DNA from: Phycisphaera mikurensis
Lineage (GTDB): Bacteria; Planctomycetota; Phycisphaerae; WQYP01
Length of the DNA: 43,651 nucleotides
Assembly (NCBI GenBank): GCA_022730455.1
Contig: DZDI01000009.1
Coordinates: forward strand, 1-43,651
Direction of reading: 5' to 3'
In this document: piece by piece, positions 19,163 to 26,953 of the stretch
How positions within the stretch are numbered: position 1 is the stretch's first letter
Layout of the letters: each line of letters starts with the position of its first letter
The notes under the pieces: generated by a model
What the model saw: only the letters and a program-made list of their open reading frames with translations
Databases searched by the model: none
What the model was told of the DNA's origin: nothing
Program-made: the position numbers and the translations under genes

Positions 19163-20438
19163 GACGACTGTTACCGGACGCGGTTTATTTACCGGTTGCG
19201 AAAGTCAGGCGACATTTACACCTGCGCCCGTGGGACACGGCGTGGTGTTTGTGCGCACCGATCTGCAGCGTCCCGTCCGGATGCCCGCTTTGGTGGAACA
19301 TATCACCAAACGGGCCCGGCGCAGCACCTTGCGCAGTGGCCCTGATTCCCTTGAAACCATAGAACATTGCATGTCCGCTCTTGCCGGGTTGGGTATCGAT
19401 AATATTCAGATCAGTGTTTCCGGTGGCGAATTACCGGGTGTGGACGGCTCTTGTCAGCCTTTTGTCGAAGCACTTGAGCAAGCGGGCATCGTGGAACAGG
19501 AAGTTGAGCGGCTGTATCTAAAAATTACCGAGCCCATAGAAGTAACCGATGGATCCGGCACCTTGATTGCCTCTCCCCCGGCAGGTGATGAGTTTCAAAT
19601 CATTTTTGACCTGGATTACGGGCCGGGTACGGTGATCGGTCAACAGCTATATTCCTATCGGCTGGGGCCTGACTTCAGCCGGGAGATAGCTCCGGCGCGG
19701 ACATTTGTGCTGGAGGAAGAAGCCCAGATGCTGCGCAGCCGCGGACTTGGGCTGCATCTCAAACCTGGCGACGTGGTCGTGGTTGGCGCCCATGGTCCCA
19801 TAGGGACAACTTTTCGATTTTCCGATGAATGCGTCCGGCACAAAGTGCTGGACTTAATCGGCGATCTTTACCTGCTGGGCTGCCCGATACGCGGGCGCAT
19901 CGTGGCGTATAAGTCCGGTCACGCGTTAAACCATGCACTGGTGCGGCGCATGCGGGCCATGCTTGAAGCGCAGCATAACAGTGCACTGCTGAAAAATGCC
20001 CCGGTCATGGACATTCGCACGATAAGTAAAATTCTTCCGCATCGTTATCCGATGTTGCTGGTGGATCGGGTGATCGAGATGGATGGTGACCGTCGGGCAG
20101 TGGGTATTAAAAATGTAACTTTCAACGAACCTTTTTTTCAAGGGCATTATCCGGGTCAGCCGGTTATGCCGGGGGTGCTGATTGTCGAGGCGATGGCGCA
20201 GCTTTCCGGATTGCTGCTTTCGCATAAACTTGAGCACACGGGCAAAGTCGCGCTGCTGATGTCGCTGGACAAAGTAAAGGTGCGCAGGCCCGTGGTACCG
20301 GGTGATCAATTGATACTGGAGGCGGAAAATATCCGGGTCAAGGCGCGTACCGGACACGTACGGGCCAACGCCCGTGTGGGCGACCAGCTAGCGGCCGAGG
20401 CGATTATTAAATTTATGATCGTCGACGAAATTCAGTGA
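19131..20438 (+). CDS. lpxC/fabZ: Bifunctional LpxC deacetylase / FabZ dehydratase fusion
   Basis: Residues 1-285 are UDP-3-O-acyl-GlcNAc deacetylase (LpxC), the committed step of lipid A synthesis. The zinc ligands H79, H237 and D241 and the catalytic residues E78 and H264 fall at nearly the E. coli numbers. Residues about 292-435 are the hot-dog-fold (3R)-hydroxyacyl-ACP dehydratase FabZ, with LPHRYPMLLVDRV and the catalytic pair H339/E353. Such fusions are known from Bacteroidetes and other phyla. Fusing both activities balances lipid A against phospholipid synthesis, since both use hydroxyacyl-ACP. The start is a TTG at 19131 inside the end of lpxD; the usual beginning TI..TVTGRGLFTG follows directly, and no later start keeps that region. 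Confidence 0.95.
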   Translation: MNQPQKTIAHETTVTGRGLFTGCESQATFTPAPVGHGVVFVRTDLQRPVRMPALVEHITKRARRSTLRSGPDSLETIEHCMSALAGLGIDNIQISVSGGELPGVDGSCQPFVEALEQAGIVEQEVERLYLKITEPIEVTDGSGTLIASPPAGDEFQIIFDLDYGPGTVIGQQLYSYRLGPDFSREIAPARTFVLEEEAQMLRSRGLGLHLKPGDVVVVGAHGPIGTTFRFSDECVRHKVLDLIGDLYLLGCPIRGRIVAYKSGHALNHALVRRMRAMLEAQHNSALLKNAPVMDIRTISKILPHRYPMLLVDRVIEMDGDRRAVGIKNVTFNEPFFQGHYPGQPVMPGVLIVEAMAQLSGLLLSHKLEHTGKVALLMSLDKVKVRRPVVPGDQLILEAENIRVKARTGHVRANARVGDQLAAEAIIKFMIVDEIQ

Positions 20439-20459
20439 AAAGAATTATCGGAAGTCAAC

Positions 20460-21329
20460 ATGTCTGAAGATATACAAGGTCAACGCATCCACCCCACCGC
20501 GATTATTGAATCGGGTGCCGATCTAGCGCCGGATGTCACCGTCGGGGCGTATGCCTACATCGGCAAGCGGGTCACGCTTGGTGCCGGCTGCGTGGTGCAC
20601 CATCACGCCTGCATCGACGGCGACACGGTGGCCGGTGAAGGAAATGTTTTTTTTCCCTTTTGCACCATCGGCAGCGTACCCCAGGACCTGAAATACCGCG
20701 GCGGCCGGTGTCGGCTGGAAATTGGCAGTCATAATACGTTTCGTGAATATTCGTCCGCACACGTAGGTACCGAGGATGGCGGCGGCATTACCCGCGTGGA
20801 ATCCGAGAATCTGTTCATGGCTGGCGTCCACATTGCCCACGACTGCGTCATCCACAGTCATTGCATCTTGGCCAACAACGTTCTGCTTGCCGGCCATGTA
20901 CATATTGCAGATTGGGCGGTTGTGTCAGGCGGCAGCGCATTGAATCATTTCGTTTCAGTTGGCCGCCACGCCTTTATTGGTGGCGTTCTCGCAATCGTCC
21001 ACGATGTGCCTCCTTACACGATGTACGGTGGTGCCCCACCAGCCGTACGAGGCATCAATCGCGTGGGCCTTAAACGCCGAGGATTTTCGCCGCGTGTGCT
21101 AAATGACCTTAAGGACACCTATCGCACCGTCTATTGCCGGGATTTGCCGGCGGCAGTCGGCATACGGCATGCACGTGACGCATATCCTCAGTCAGTAGAA
21201 GTGGGCGAGATGCTGGATTTCATCGAAAGGTCGGCCCAAGGGAAATCCGGCCGATATTTGGAATCCCTCCGCGACCGCAATTCAGGGGGCGCGGCAGGAG
21301 CGGAAGGTCGGCGTGTTGAAGACGAGTAA
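20460..21329 (+). CDS. lpxA: UDP-GlcNAc acyltransferase
   Basis: LpxA starts lipid A synthesis by acylating UDP-GlcNAc (or the 3-amino analogue). The 289-residue protein consists of a hexapeptide-repeat beta-helix followed by a helical C-terminal domain. The catalytic His is H127 in VHIAHDCVIH. The conserved DVPPYTMYGGAPP is present. Compared with the E. coli sequence as I recall it, the AVHQF segment reads ALNHF here, changing two substrate-contact positions. GGAAG lies about 5 nt before the ATG. About 30 extra hydrophilic residues at the C-terminus overlap the next start by 17 bp. Confidence 0.94.
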   Translation: MSEDIQGQRIHPTAIIESGADLAPDVTVGAYAYIGKRVTLGAGCVVHHHACIDGDTVAGEGNVFFPFCTIGSVPQDLKYRGGRCRLEIGSHNTFREYSSAHVGTEDGGGITRVESENLFMAGVHIAHDCVIHSHCILANNVLLAGHVHIADWAVVSGGSALNHFVSVGRHAFIGGVLAIVHDVPPYTMYGGAPPAVRGINRVGLKRRGFSPRVLNDLKDTYRTVYCRDLPAAVGIRHARDAYPQSVEVGEMLDFIERSAQGKSGRYLESLRDRNSGGAAGAEGRRVEDE

Positions 21330-22365
21330 TACTCAACCCCCAACCGACACCGTAAGGGTATCCGTCATCGGTGCCGGACGGATGGGACGGCATCATGCGC
21401 GAATTTACTCCAGCCTCGCCGATTGCGATCTTATCGCCATTGTGGACAGTGATGAAAGCCGCCGCGCGGATGTCGCTGCAGAATATCAGTGCCGTGCATT
21501 TGCCAGTGTGCGTGAGATGCTTGAAGCGGATATTCATCCGAAAGCCGCGAGCATTGCAGCACCGACGGTGCATCATCGTGCGATCGCCGCCGAACTCTTT
21601 GACGCCGGAGTGGACACACTGATTGAAAAACCATTGGCACCGACCGTGGCCGATTGCCACGCCATTATTCAACATGCACAGCGATGCGATCGGATACTGC
21701 AGGTGGGGCATTCAGAACGTTTTAATCCGGTGGTGCGGGCCTTGGCGCAGCACTGCCTGGAGCCTCATTTTATTGAAGTGCAGCGCGTCAGTCCCATGAC
21801 GTTCCGCAGCATTGATATCGGCGTGGTGCTGGACATGATGATTCATGATATTGATATTGTGAGTCACCTGGTGGGATCACCGATTAAATCGGTGGCAGCC
21901 GTTGGCGTTTCGGTGCTATCGAGTTTTGAAGATATCGCCAACGCCCGACTTGTATTCACCAACGGGTGCGTTGCCAATTTAACCGCCTCCCGGCTGGCCA
22001 CCAAAACCGAGCGTAAAATGCGGTTATTCAGCACCGATATGTATGTATCGGCGGACTACCATAAGAAAGCCGGGGTTGTCATTCGCAGGACGGCTAATCA
22101 GGAACAATTGGATCGGCTTAAGACCAAGATTCACATGGGCGAAGTCGCAGAATTAGCCGATTTGGATTACACCGAGCTGGTAAACTATGAACCGCTCACC
22201 ATTGAGGATCGCGAGCCGCTTCAGGTTGAAATCGAGGCATTTATCAGTGCGGTGCGGCATCGCACGGCACCGCCGGTGACCGGTACCGACGGTTTGCGAG
22301 CCGTTGACATCGCTGAAAAAATCACCGAATCCATTGCAGAGCATGCCTGGCAATCGGTACCCTGA
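21313..22365 (+). CDS. Gfo/Idh/MocA-family NAD(P)-dependent oxidoreductase in the lpx cluster
   Basis: The 350-residue protein has the N-terminal dinucleotide-binding motif VIGAGRMGRHHARIY, the family Lys in TLIEKPLAP (about residue 102), and a helix with MMIHDIDIVSHLVG carrying the usual DxxxH-like catalytic pattern. It starts with GTG inside lpxA, with GGAAGG 6 nt upstream, so it is translated together with lpxA. In Leptospira and Acidithiobacillus a relative, GnnA, oxidises UDP-GlcNAc at C3 ahead of the transaminase GnnB, giving lipid A with amide-linked chains. This gene could do the same, but no aminotransferase is next to it, so the role is inference. Confidence 0.8.
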   Translation: MLKTSNTQPPTDTVRVSVIGAGRMGRHHARIYSSLADCDLIAIVDSDESRRADVAAEYQCRAFASVREMLEADIHPKAASIAAPTVHHRAIAAELFDAGVDTLIEKPLAPTVADCHAIIQHAQRCDRILQVGHSERFNPVVRALAQHCLEPHFIEVQRVSPMTFRSIDIGVVLDMMIHDIDIVSHLVGSPIKSVAAVGVSVLSSFEDIANARLVFTNGCVANLTASRLATKTERKMRLFSTDMYVSADYHKKAGVVIRRTANQEQLDRLKTKIHMGEVAELADLDYTELVNYEPLTIEDREPLQVEIEAFISAVRHRTAPPVTGTDGLRAVDIAEKITESIAEHAWQSVP

Positions 22366-22378
22366 CATCATCGACAGG

Positions 22379-23155
22379 TTAATTGAGCAATCTTGCCCCG
22401 AACAGGCGACCCGCATTGGCGGTGGTTATTTCGGCAATGTTTTCCAGTGTTGTACCTCGCAGCATGGCGATGTGCGCAGCCGTGTGTAATACAAAACTCG
22501 GTTCATTGGTCTTTATGCTGCGCTTGGGAACCGGCGCAAGATACGGGGCGTCGGTTTCAACCAAAAGGCGATCATCGGGCACATATTTGCAGGCATCCGC
22601 AACGTGACTGGCATTTTTGTACGTCACAATGCCGGTAAAGCCAATATATGCCCCCAGCTCCAACCACAATTCAACGTCTGTAACACTGCCTGTAAAACAA
22701 TGCACCACAAAAGCGGTGCGCGGGTGCTGACGAATAATGGCCAGCGCATCGCTATGGGCGTCGCGGACATGCAGGATGACCGGCAAATTTAATTCGGCTG
22801 CCAACGCCAATTGCGATTCAAATACGTGATGCTGCACTTCACGCGGCGCTTCAGAGTGGTGATAATCGAGGCCGCACTCGCCAACAGCTAAGAGCTTGCA
22901 GTTCTTTGCGAATTGCGTTCGCAATGTTGCGATAAAATCGGCACCTGCTGCATGGGCGTGGTGCGGATGCACGCCTAAAGCTCCAAACACCGCCGATGAA
23001 CGCTGCAGTTGCGCCAGGACTTTAATGTGGTCGGCTGAATCCGTGCCGATGGTGATCACGCGGCTCACACCTGCAGCTACAGCGCGTGCGACAACCGCAT
23101 CGGCCTGTTCCAGCAAGCCGGGATACGTGAGATGACAATGGGTATCAATAAGCAT
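22379..23155 (-). CDS. TatD-family metal-dependent hydrolase (putative DNase)
   Basis: A 258-residue TIM-barrel amidohydrolase-fold protein. Metal ligands are visible as MLIDTHCHL at the N-terminus, GVHPHHAH, AVGECGLDYHH with the bridging Glu, ILHVRDAH, VVHCFTGS and LLVETDAPYLAPVP. This is the complete TatD set, and the length is normal. TatD proteins act as 3'-5' exonucleases or repair deoxyribonucleases in the cytosol, though some annotations rest only on homology. The gene is convergent with the lpx cluster, the stops being only 13 bp apart. Confidence 0.92.
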   Translation of the reverse strand: MLIDTHCHLTYPGLLEQADAVVARAVAAGVSRVITIGTDSADHIKVLAQLQRSSAVFGALGVHPHHAHAAGADFIATLRTQFAKNCKLLAVGECGLDYHHSEAPREVQHHVFESQLALAAELNLPVILHVRDAHSDALAIIRQHPRTAFVVHCFTGSVTDVELWLELGAYIGFTGIVTYKNASHVADACKYVPDDRLLVETDAPYLAPVPKRSIKTNEPSFVLHTAAHIAMLRGTTLENIAEITTANAGRLFGARLLN

Positions 23156-23341
23156 GCAACAATTTTACCGTCATTGACAGCGATCAGCGCCCATGGGCCA
23201 TCGGCCGCCCGAAGGCGTGGTTCGCCGTAGTGTACGCCGGCGACCTTATCAGAATTTTAGCTGATCGTTCATGGATGGATATCGCTTCACAGATAAACTC
23301 ACTCTGCGGGTCGGATTGGAGAGCCGTGGGTATTTTATCGC

Positions 23342-23431
23342 TGGAGGACTCCATTCCGGCTGGCCATCGGCTGTGGTGAACCTGATCCGCGCCGCATGAT
23401 TAAATGCGTCCATCACACCTCTCTTCCGCCG
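23342..23431 (+). ncRNA. Candidate structured leader or small RNA upstream of the alpha/beta hydrolase
   Basis: The 379-bp gap 23156-23534 contains no convincing gene. Its second half folds by eye into TGGA/TCCA around GGAC (23342-23353), then TGTGGTG (23372-23378) pairing with CATCACA (23411-23417) with one G-T pair, which encloses CGCAT/ATGCG (23393-23408). It is followed directly by the terminator at 23432-23466. No coding region ends before this terminator on the plus strand, so it either ends a small RNA or controls the downstream gene by attenuation. No known riboswitch class is recognised. Confidence 0.35.
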
Positions 23432-23466
23432 GGAGCTGTCGGTTTACCGACAGTTCCTTTTTTTTT
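23432..23466 (+). terminator. Intrinsic terminator 68 nt upstream of the alpha/beta hydrolase start
   Basis: An 11-bp stem (GGAGCTGTCGG / CCGACAGTTCC, one G-T pair) with loop TTTA is followed at once by nine T residues. This is a textbook Rho-independent terminator on the plus strand. No plus-strand gene precedes it closely, since its upstream neighbour is on the minus strand. It is therefore an orphan terminator or the expression platform of a leader. Confidence 0.85.
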
Positions 23467-23534
23467 GCATGTGGATACACTGACCCGTATTAGGTGCGTA
23501 CTGGGGCAGACTATAAAAAAGGAGATTGTCGGCC

Positions 23535-24461
23535 ATGGGAAACGTTTTTACAGGAATCGCTTTGATCATCGGGCTGGCGGCGTCTGCGTCGGCACGCACA
23601 GTTATTCCGGTTTGGCCACACCTGCATGTGCCACCGGCTCAGCGCAAAGTGATCAAGAACATCCAGGGGGCGAACGGCTTGATGGAAATTCGGCCTATTT
23701 TATGGCCCACGTTGATGGAGTTTCCCGCCCCCAAATACAAACGCAACGGATGCGCGGTGGTCATATGCCCGGGCGGAGGCTACTACGCAGAAGCTATGGC
23801 ACTGGAAGGATATCGTGTAGCGCGGCGTTTCAATCAGGCTGGCATCTCTTGCTACGTGCTGAGATATCGGCTTCCGGAGGGCAAGCTGCCACGCAGCGGC
23901 GTGCCGTGGCCCTTGCAGGATGTTCGTCGAGCAATTCAAATTGTTAAAGCCCACGCCAAGGCGTGGCATATCAACCCGCAGGATGTCGGGGTGATGGGCT
24001 TCTCGGCGGGCGGATCCGTGGCATCGCTGGCCGGCGTGCATTGGGTTCCCGCCAACCCGCAGTCGCCGGACCCGTTGAATCATTTCAGTTCGCGGCCCGC
24101 GTTTATGGTACTGGGATACCCTGTCATATCCATGCTGCCGGGAATTACACACCCGGGATCACATGATAACCTGCTGGGCCGACATCCGGCCTTGCTGACT
24201 GAAAAGTATTTTTCCAGTGAATTGAACGTCGATGCACTCACACCCCCGGCATTTATTTTTTATGCCCACGATGATACAACTGTGCCGCATCAGAACGAAA
24301 AGCAGTTTTACGCGGCGCTTCGACGCGTTGGCATTCCGGCTAAATTGGTACGATTTAAACATGGTCAACACGGTTTCGGGCTGGGTCGGCCGGGTACAGA
24401 TTCGGTAAAGTGGCCCGACTTATGTATTAAATGGTTACGACAAATGAAATACTTACCATGA
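23535..24461 (+). CDS. Secreted alpha/beta hydrolase (esterase/acetylxylan-esterase-like)
   Basis: The 308-residue precursor has a short signal peptide (FTGIALIIGLAASASA). The alpha/beta-hydrolase elements are the oxyanion loop CPGGGYYAEAMALEG, the nucleophile elbow GFSAGGSVA, the acid in FYAHDDTTVP and the His in FKHGQHGFGLG. This arrangement is typical of the BD-FAE/acetylxylan-esterase group that removes acyl groups from plant or microbial polysaccharides; the real substrate is unknown. ATG at 23535 has AAGGAG 10 nt upstream; a TTG at 23526 lies too close to that site. A terminator-bearing leader precedes the gene. Confidence 0.85.
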   Translation: MGNVFTGIALIIGLAASASARTVIPVWPHLHVPPAQRKVIKNIQGANGLMEIRPILWPTLMEFPAPKYKRNGCAVVICPGGGYYAEAMALEGYRVARRFNQAGISCYVLRYRLPEGKLPRSGVPWPLQDVRRAIQIVKAHAKAWHINPQDVGVMGFSAGGSVASLAGVHWVPANPQSPDPLNHFSSRPAFMVLGYPVISMLPGITHPGSHDNLLGRHPALLTEKYFSSELNVDALTPPAFIFYAHDDTTVPHQNEKQFYAALRRVGIPAKLVRFKHGQHGFGLGRPGTDSVKWPDLCIKWLRQMKYLP

Positions 24462-24504
24462 CTCTGTTTTTCAGGTTCGTCTACGGAACCAGTCAGGTGC
24501 CTGG

Positions 24505-25467
24505 ATGATCCTGGCGGGTATTGATGAAGCTGGATACGGACCACTGCTGGGGCCGCTGGTTGTCAGCGCCGTGGCGTTTGATGTCCCGCAACCTATAACC
24601 GACCAGATACCCGATCTGGCCGGGATGCTGGCGCCCGCCGTAGCGGCCAAACCACCCCTGCCGCACGGATCTCTTTTGGTGGCCGACAGTAAGGTGGTGC
24701 ATCGATTGCAAAATGGCCTCCATCATATGGAGGCGGCATCGTTGATTGCCACCGAATTGGCCTGCGGTAGAGCCGCGCCGGCGCAACTGGAACCGTTAGC
24801 CAAGGCCTTGGGGTGGGCTGGTCAGTGCCGGTTGCCATGGTATCAGTGGGGCAACGCAGTCACCCCGCTGTGGACATCGGCCGACGCCATCCGTATCACA
24901 CGATCGATGCTTCAGGGACAGATGGCATCGCGAGGCGTCCGTATGCCGATGGCCCGATCAGCTCTCATTGATGAGGCAAGTTTTAACGATCAGGTTGGTA
25001 AAACACGCAATAAGGCGGCCGTGCTAAGCTCTCACGGGATGCAATTGCTGAAACAAATTGCGGATCATCATGCTGGTGATTCCTGGGTGGTAGTAGATAA
25101 AAACGGCGCACGCGACCGCTATCTGGATTTATTGTTGCGTACCTTCCCGGAAGTGGTCTGGCGAGTGTGCACAGAATCCCCATTCATCAGCCGATATGAA
25201 TGGCACCGGCCTGATGGCCTTTTCCGTGTAGATTTTCAACAAAGAGCTGAGCAGGCATGCATGGCGACCGCATGGGCCAGCATGATCTGCAAATATCTGC
25301 GTGAACGGGCCATGGATCAATTTAATCGCTGGTGGATGGCGGAATCGGGCGCCCACATCCGCCCAACGGCGGGTTATCACACCGACGCCCTGCGATGGCT
25401 TTCTGAAATGGCTCCCTATCTGGAACGTTACGGTCCTCCCCAGGAATTGTGGGTGCGTATGCGGTAG
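24505..25467 (+). CDS. Enlarged RNase HII-like protein
   Basis: The N-terminus AGIDEAGYGPLLGPLVVSA matches the RNase HII signature, with the catalytic Asp-Glu pair (D7, E8). Other family landmarks follow: LLVADSK (about residue 62), WVVVDKNGARDRY (about residue 199, a candidate third acidic residue) and MATAWASMICKYLRERAMD, the equivalent of the ASI.AK..RD segment. The protein is 320 residues, over 100 longer than usual, with an insertion of about 90 residues between the second and third landmarks. Tyr replaces the common Arg in the G-R-G motif (GYG), which in RNase HII contacts the RNA-DNA junction. So it may not be a standard RNase HII. The ATG has AGGTG about 6 nt upstream. Confidence 0.7.
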   Translation: MILAGIDEAGYGPLLGPLVVSAVAFDVPQPITDQIPDLAGMLAPAVAAKPPLPHGSLLVADSKVVHRLQNGLHHMEAASLIATELACGRAAPAQLEPLAKALGWAGQCRLPWYQWGNAVTPLWTSADAIRITRSMLQGQMASRGVRMPMARSALIDEASFNDQVGKTRNKAAVLSSHGMQLLKQIADHHAGDSWVVVDKNGARDRYLDLLLRTFPEVVWRVCTESPFISRYEWHRPDGLFRVDFQQRAEQACMATAWASMICKYLRERAMDQFNRWWMAESGAHIRPTAGYHTDALRWLSEMAPYLERYGPPQELWVRMR

Positions 25468-25479
25468 GAGCCGGCCCTT

Positions 25480-25524
25480 GGAGTCTGTCTAAGTAATAGC
25501 AGAGCTGCGAGATGCCGGAAATGC
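25480..25524 (+). repeat. Dispersed repeat, copy 3: extended single arm
   Basis: The core, with GTCTGTCTAAGTAATAGCA, is followed by AGCTGCGAGATGCCGGAAATGC. Together this is a 45-nt arm that matches copies 2 and 4 with a few substitutions. It lies 12 bp after the stop of the RNase HII-like gene and 22 bp before the stop of the convergent desaturase, so it fills the whole space between two converging genes. Confidence 0.85.
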
Positions 25525-25546
25525 TCACCGATAAAAGCTTTGGTTG

Positions 25547-26449
25547 CTATGGATGAGGTTCAGCTACGGACTGGCCAGGGCGTTGTGGCTCGACGACTTT
25601 CCAGGCCAAACCCATGATACGCATCACACGTATGGTGACATACGTGATATCAAATTCAAACCAGCGCATACCATGGGCTGCTGATCGCTGCTGGGCGTGA
25701 TGGTTATTGTGCCAGCCTTCTCCAAAGGAAAACAGAGCAACCCACCAGTTATTACGTGAATCATCATCCGTCTTAAAATTGCGGTAGCCCCAGGTGTGGG
25801 CGGCGGAATTGACAAACCAGGTTGCGTGATAAAGCAGCACAACACGCAAGCAGCCTCCCCACAGCACCCAAGAGACGCCTCCCGTCCAATGACCTAACCA
25901 CAACCAGCCACCGACAAACAGGCCGGCGGCCAGAATGAATTGTGGGACGTACCAATAGCGATCAATAAAACAGAGAACGCGATCACGCTGGATGTCCTTG
26001 GTCAACTTGAGGGGATCAAAATTGCTGCGTGCACGATGCACAATCCAGAGCAGATGTGACCACGAAAAACCATCGCGGGGCGAATGCGGATCTGCGACGT
26101 CGTCGGACTCCGTATGGTGCTGCCGATGAGTGCCGACCCACTGAATAGGCCCCCCCTGCCACGAGAGGCAGGCAAAGATGGTGAGCATGTACTCAATGGG
26201 TTTGTACGTGGCAAAACTGCGATGTGTCAGCAACCGGTGATAACCCAGCGTTACGCCTAAGCCGCCGGTCACCCACGCCAAGATGAAAAAAACCACAAAA
26301 GATGAGAGATGGATCATCGACGGAAGAAAGGCCAAAACAGCGGCAATGTGCAAAACTATAAACACGCTGAAGTAGAACCAATGAAACTGAACTCGCTCGC
26401 CGTCCCGGAGTTCTCGGTCACGAAAATGCCTGATTTTTGCTGATGCCAT
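25547..26449 (-). CDS. Fatty-acid (acyl-CoA/acyl-lipid) delta-9 desaturase
   Basis: A membrane-bound di-iron desaturase of about 300 residues. The three histidine boxes are intact: HRLLTHR, HRQHH within GTHRQHHTESD, and HNNHH within EGWHNNHHAQQRS. Two pairs of membrane helices flank them. It introduces a cis double bond into saturated acyl chains using O2 and a reduced electron carrier, which implies life with oxygen. The start at 26449 (MASAKIRHF) follows AGGTGAG closely; a GTG at 26509 in frame would add 20 residues. The gene is divergent from squalene-hopene cyclase, so both membrane-lipid genes may share a control region. Confidence 0.93.
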   Translation of the reverse strand: MASAKIRHFRDRELRDGERVQFHWFYFSVFIVLHIAAVLAFLPSMIHLSSFVVFFILAWVTGGLGVTLGYHRLLTHRSFATYKPIEYMLTIFACLSWQGGPIQWVGTHRQHHTESDDVADPHSPRDGFSWSHLLWIVHRARSNFDPLKLTKDIQRDRVLCFIDRYWYVPQFILAAGLFVGGWLWLGHWTGGVSWVLWGGCLRVVLLYHATWFVNSAAHTWGYRNFKTDDDSRNNWWVALFSFGEGWHNNHHAQQRSAAHGMRWFEFDITYVTIRVMRIMGLAWKVVEPQRPGQSVAEPHP

Positions 26450-26953
26450 ACTCACCTGAAAAATAATTTTACCCACCGTTGATCTCGCCTCCTGATCGAC
26501 CGGCGTCACAAGCCGCCATCATCGTCTGGAGACGAGCTGCTACACCCATCATTGTATACTCATTGCACAATTAAATCCGAATGGGCGGAAATCGCAGAAA
26601 GAGAGAATGCAATTTTCGATCGGCCACTGACGCTGCGACCAGCTCAAAACGATCAGGTTCAGGCCGTTATGCGACCAAATTCCCGCAAACTGCGGTATTC
26701 GGGCGGCCAAGGGCACCAATGCGGCAGAAGATCAAAAATTGGCAACCAGTTAAGTATTCATCGGCGGGTAAAACGAGAGCGGCTTGCCGCTGAGTGAATA
26801 TTCGGCTAGCTTTTTGTCAGAATTTGGCGTTGTACGCCGGGCACGACCCATCAGACGGTTAACTGCGTTTGGCGGATGAGGCCATTGGCCAGATGGTGCT
26901 TGTCGCTTGTTACTGGATCGAATTGGCCAAACGGGAAAAAAGGCGTATAAGCA
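26450..26953. other. Divergent intergenic region between desaturase and squalene-hopene cyclase
   Basis: About 500 bp lie between the two divergent starts and must hold both promoters. Short forward frames here have no protein-like character. A small hairpin GCGG-CTTG-CCGC is at about 26782-26793. I see no clear operator or known RNA element. Confidence 0.3.

Noticed and set aside
26552-26797. An 81-codon forward frame between the divergent desaturase and squalene-hopene cyclase genes
   Set aside because: Composition is not protein-like and the frame sits where both promoters must be.
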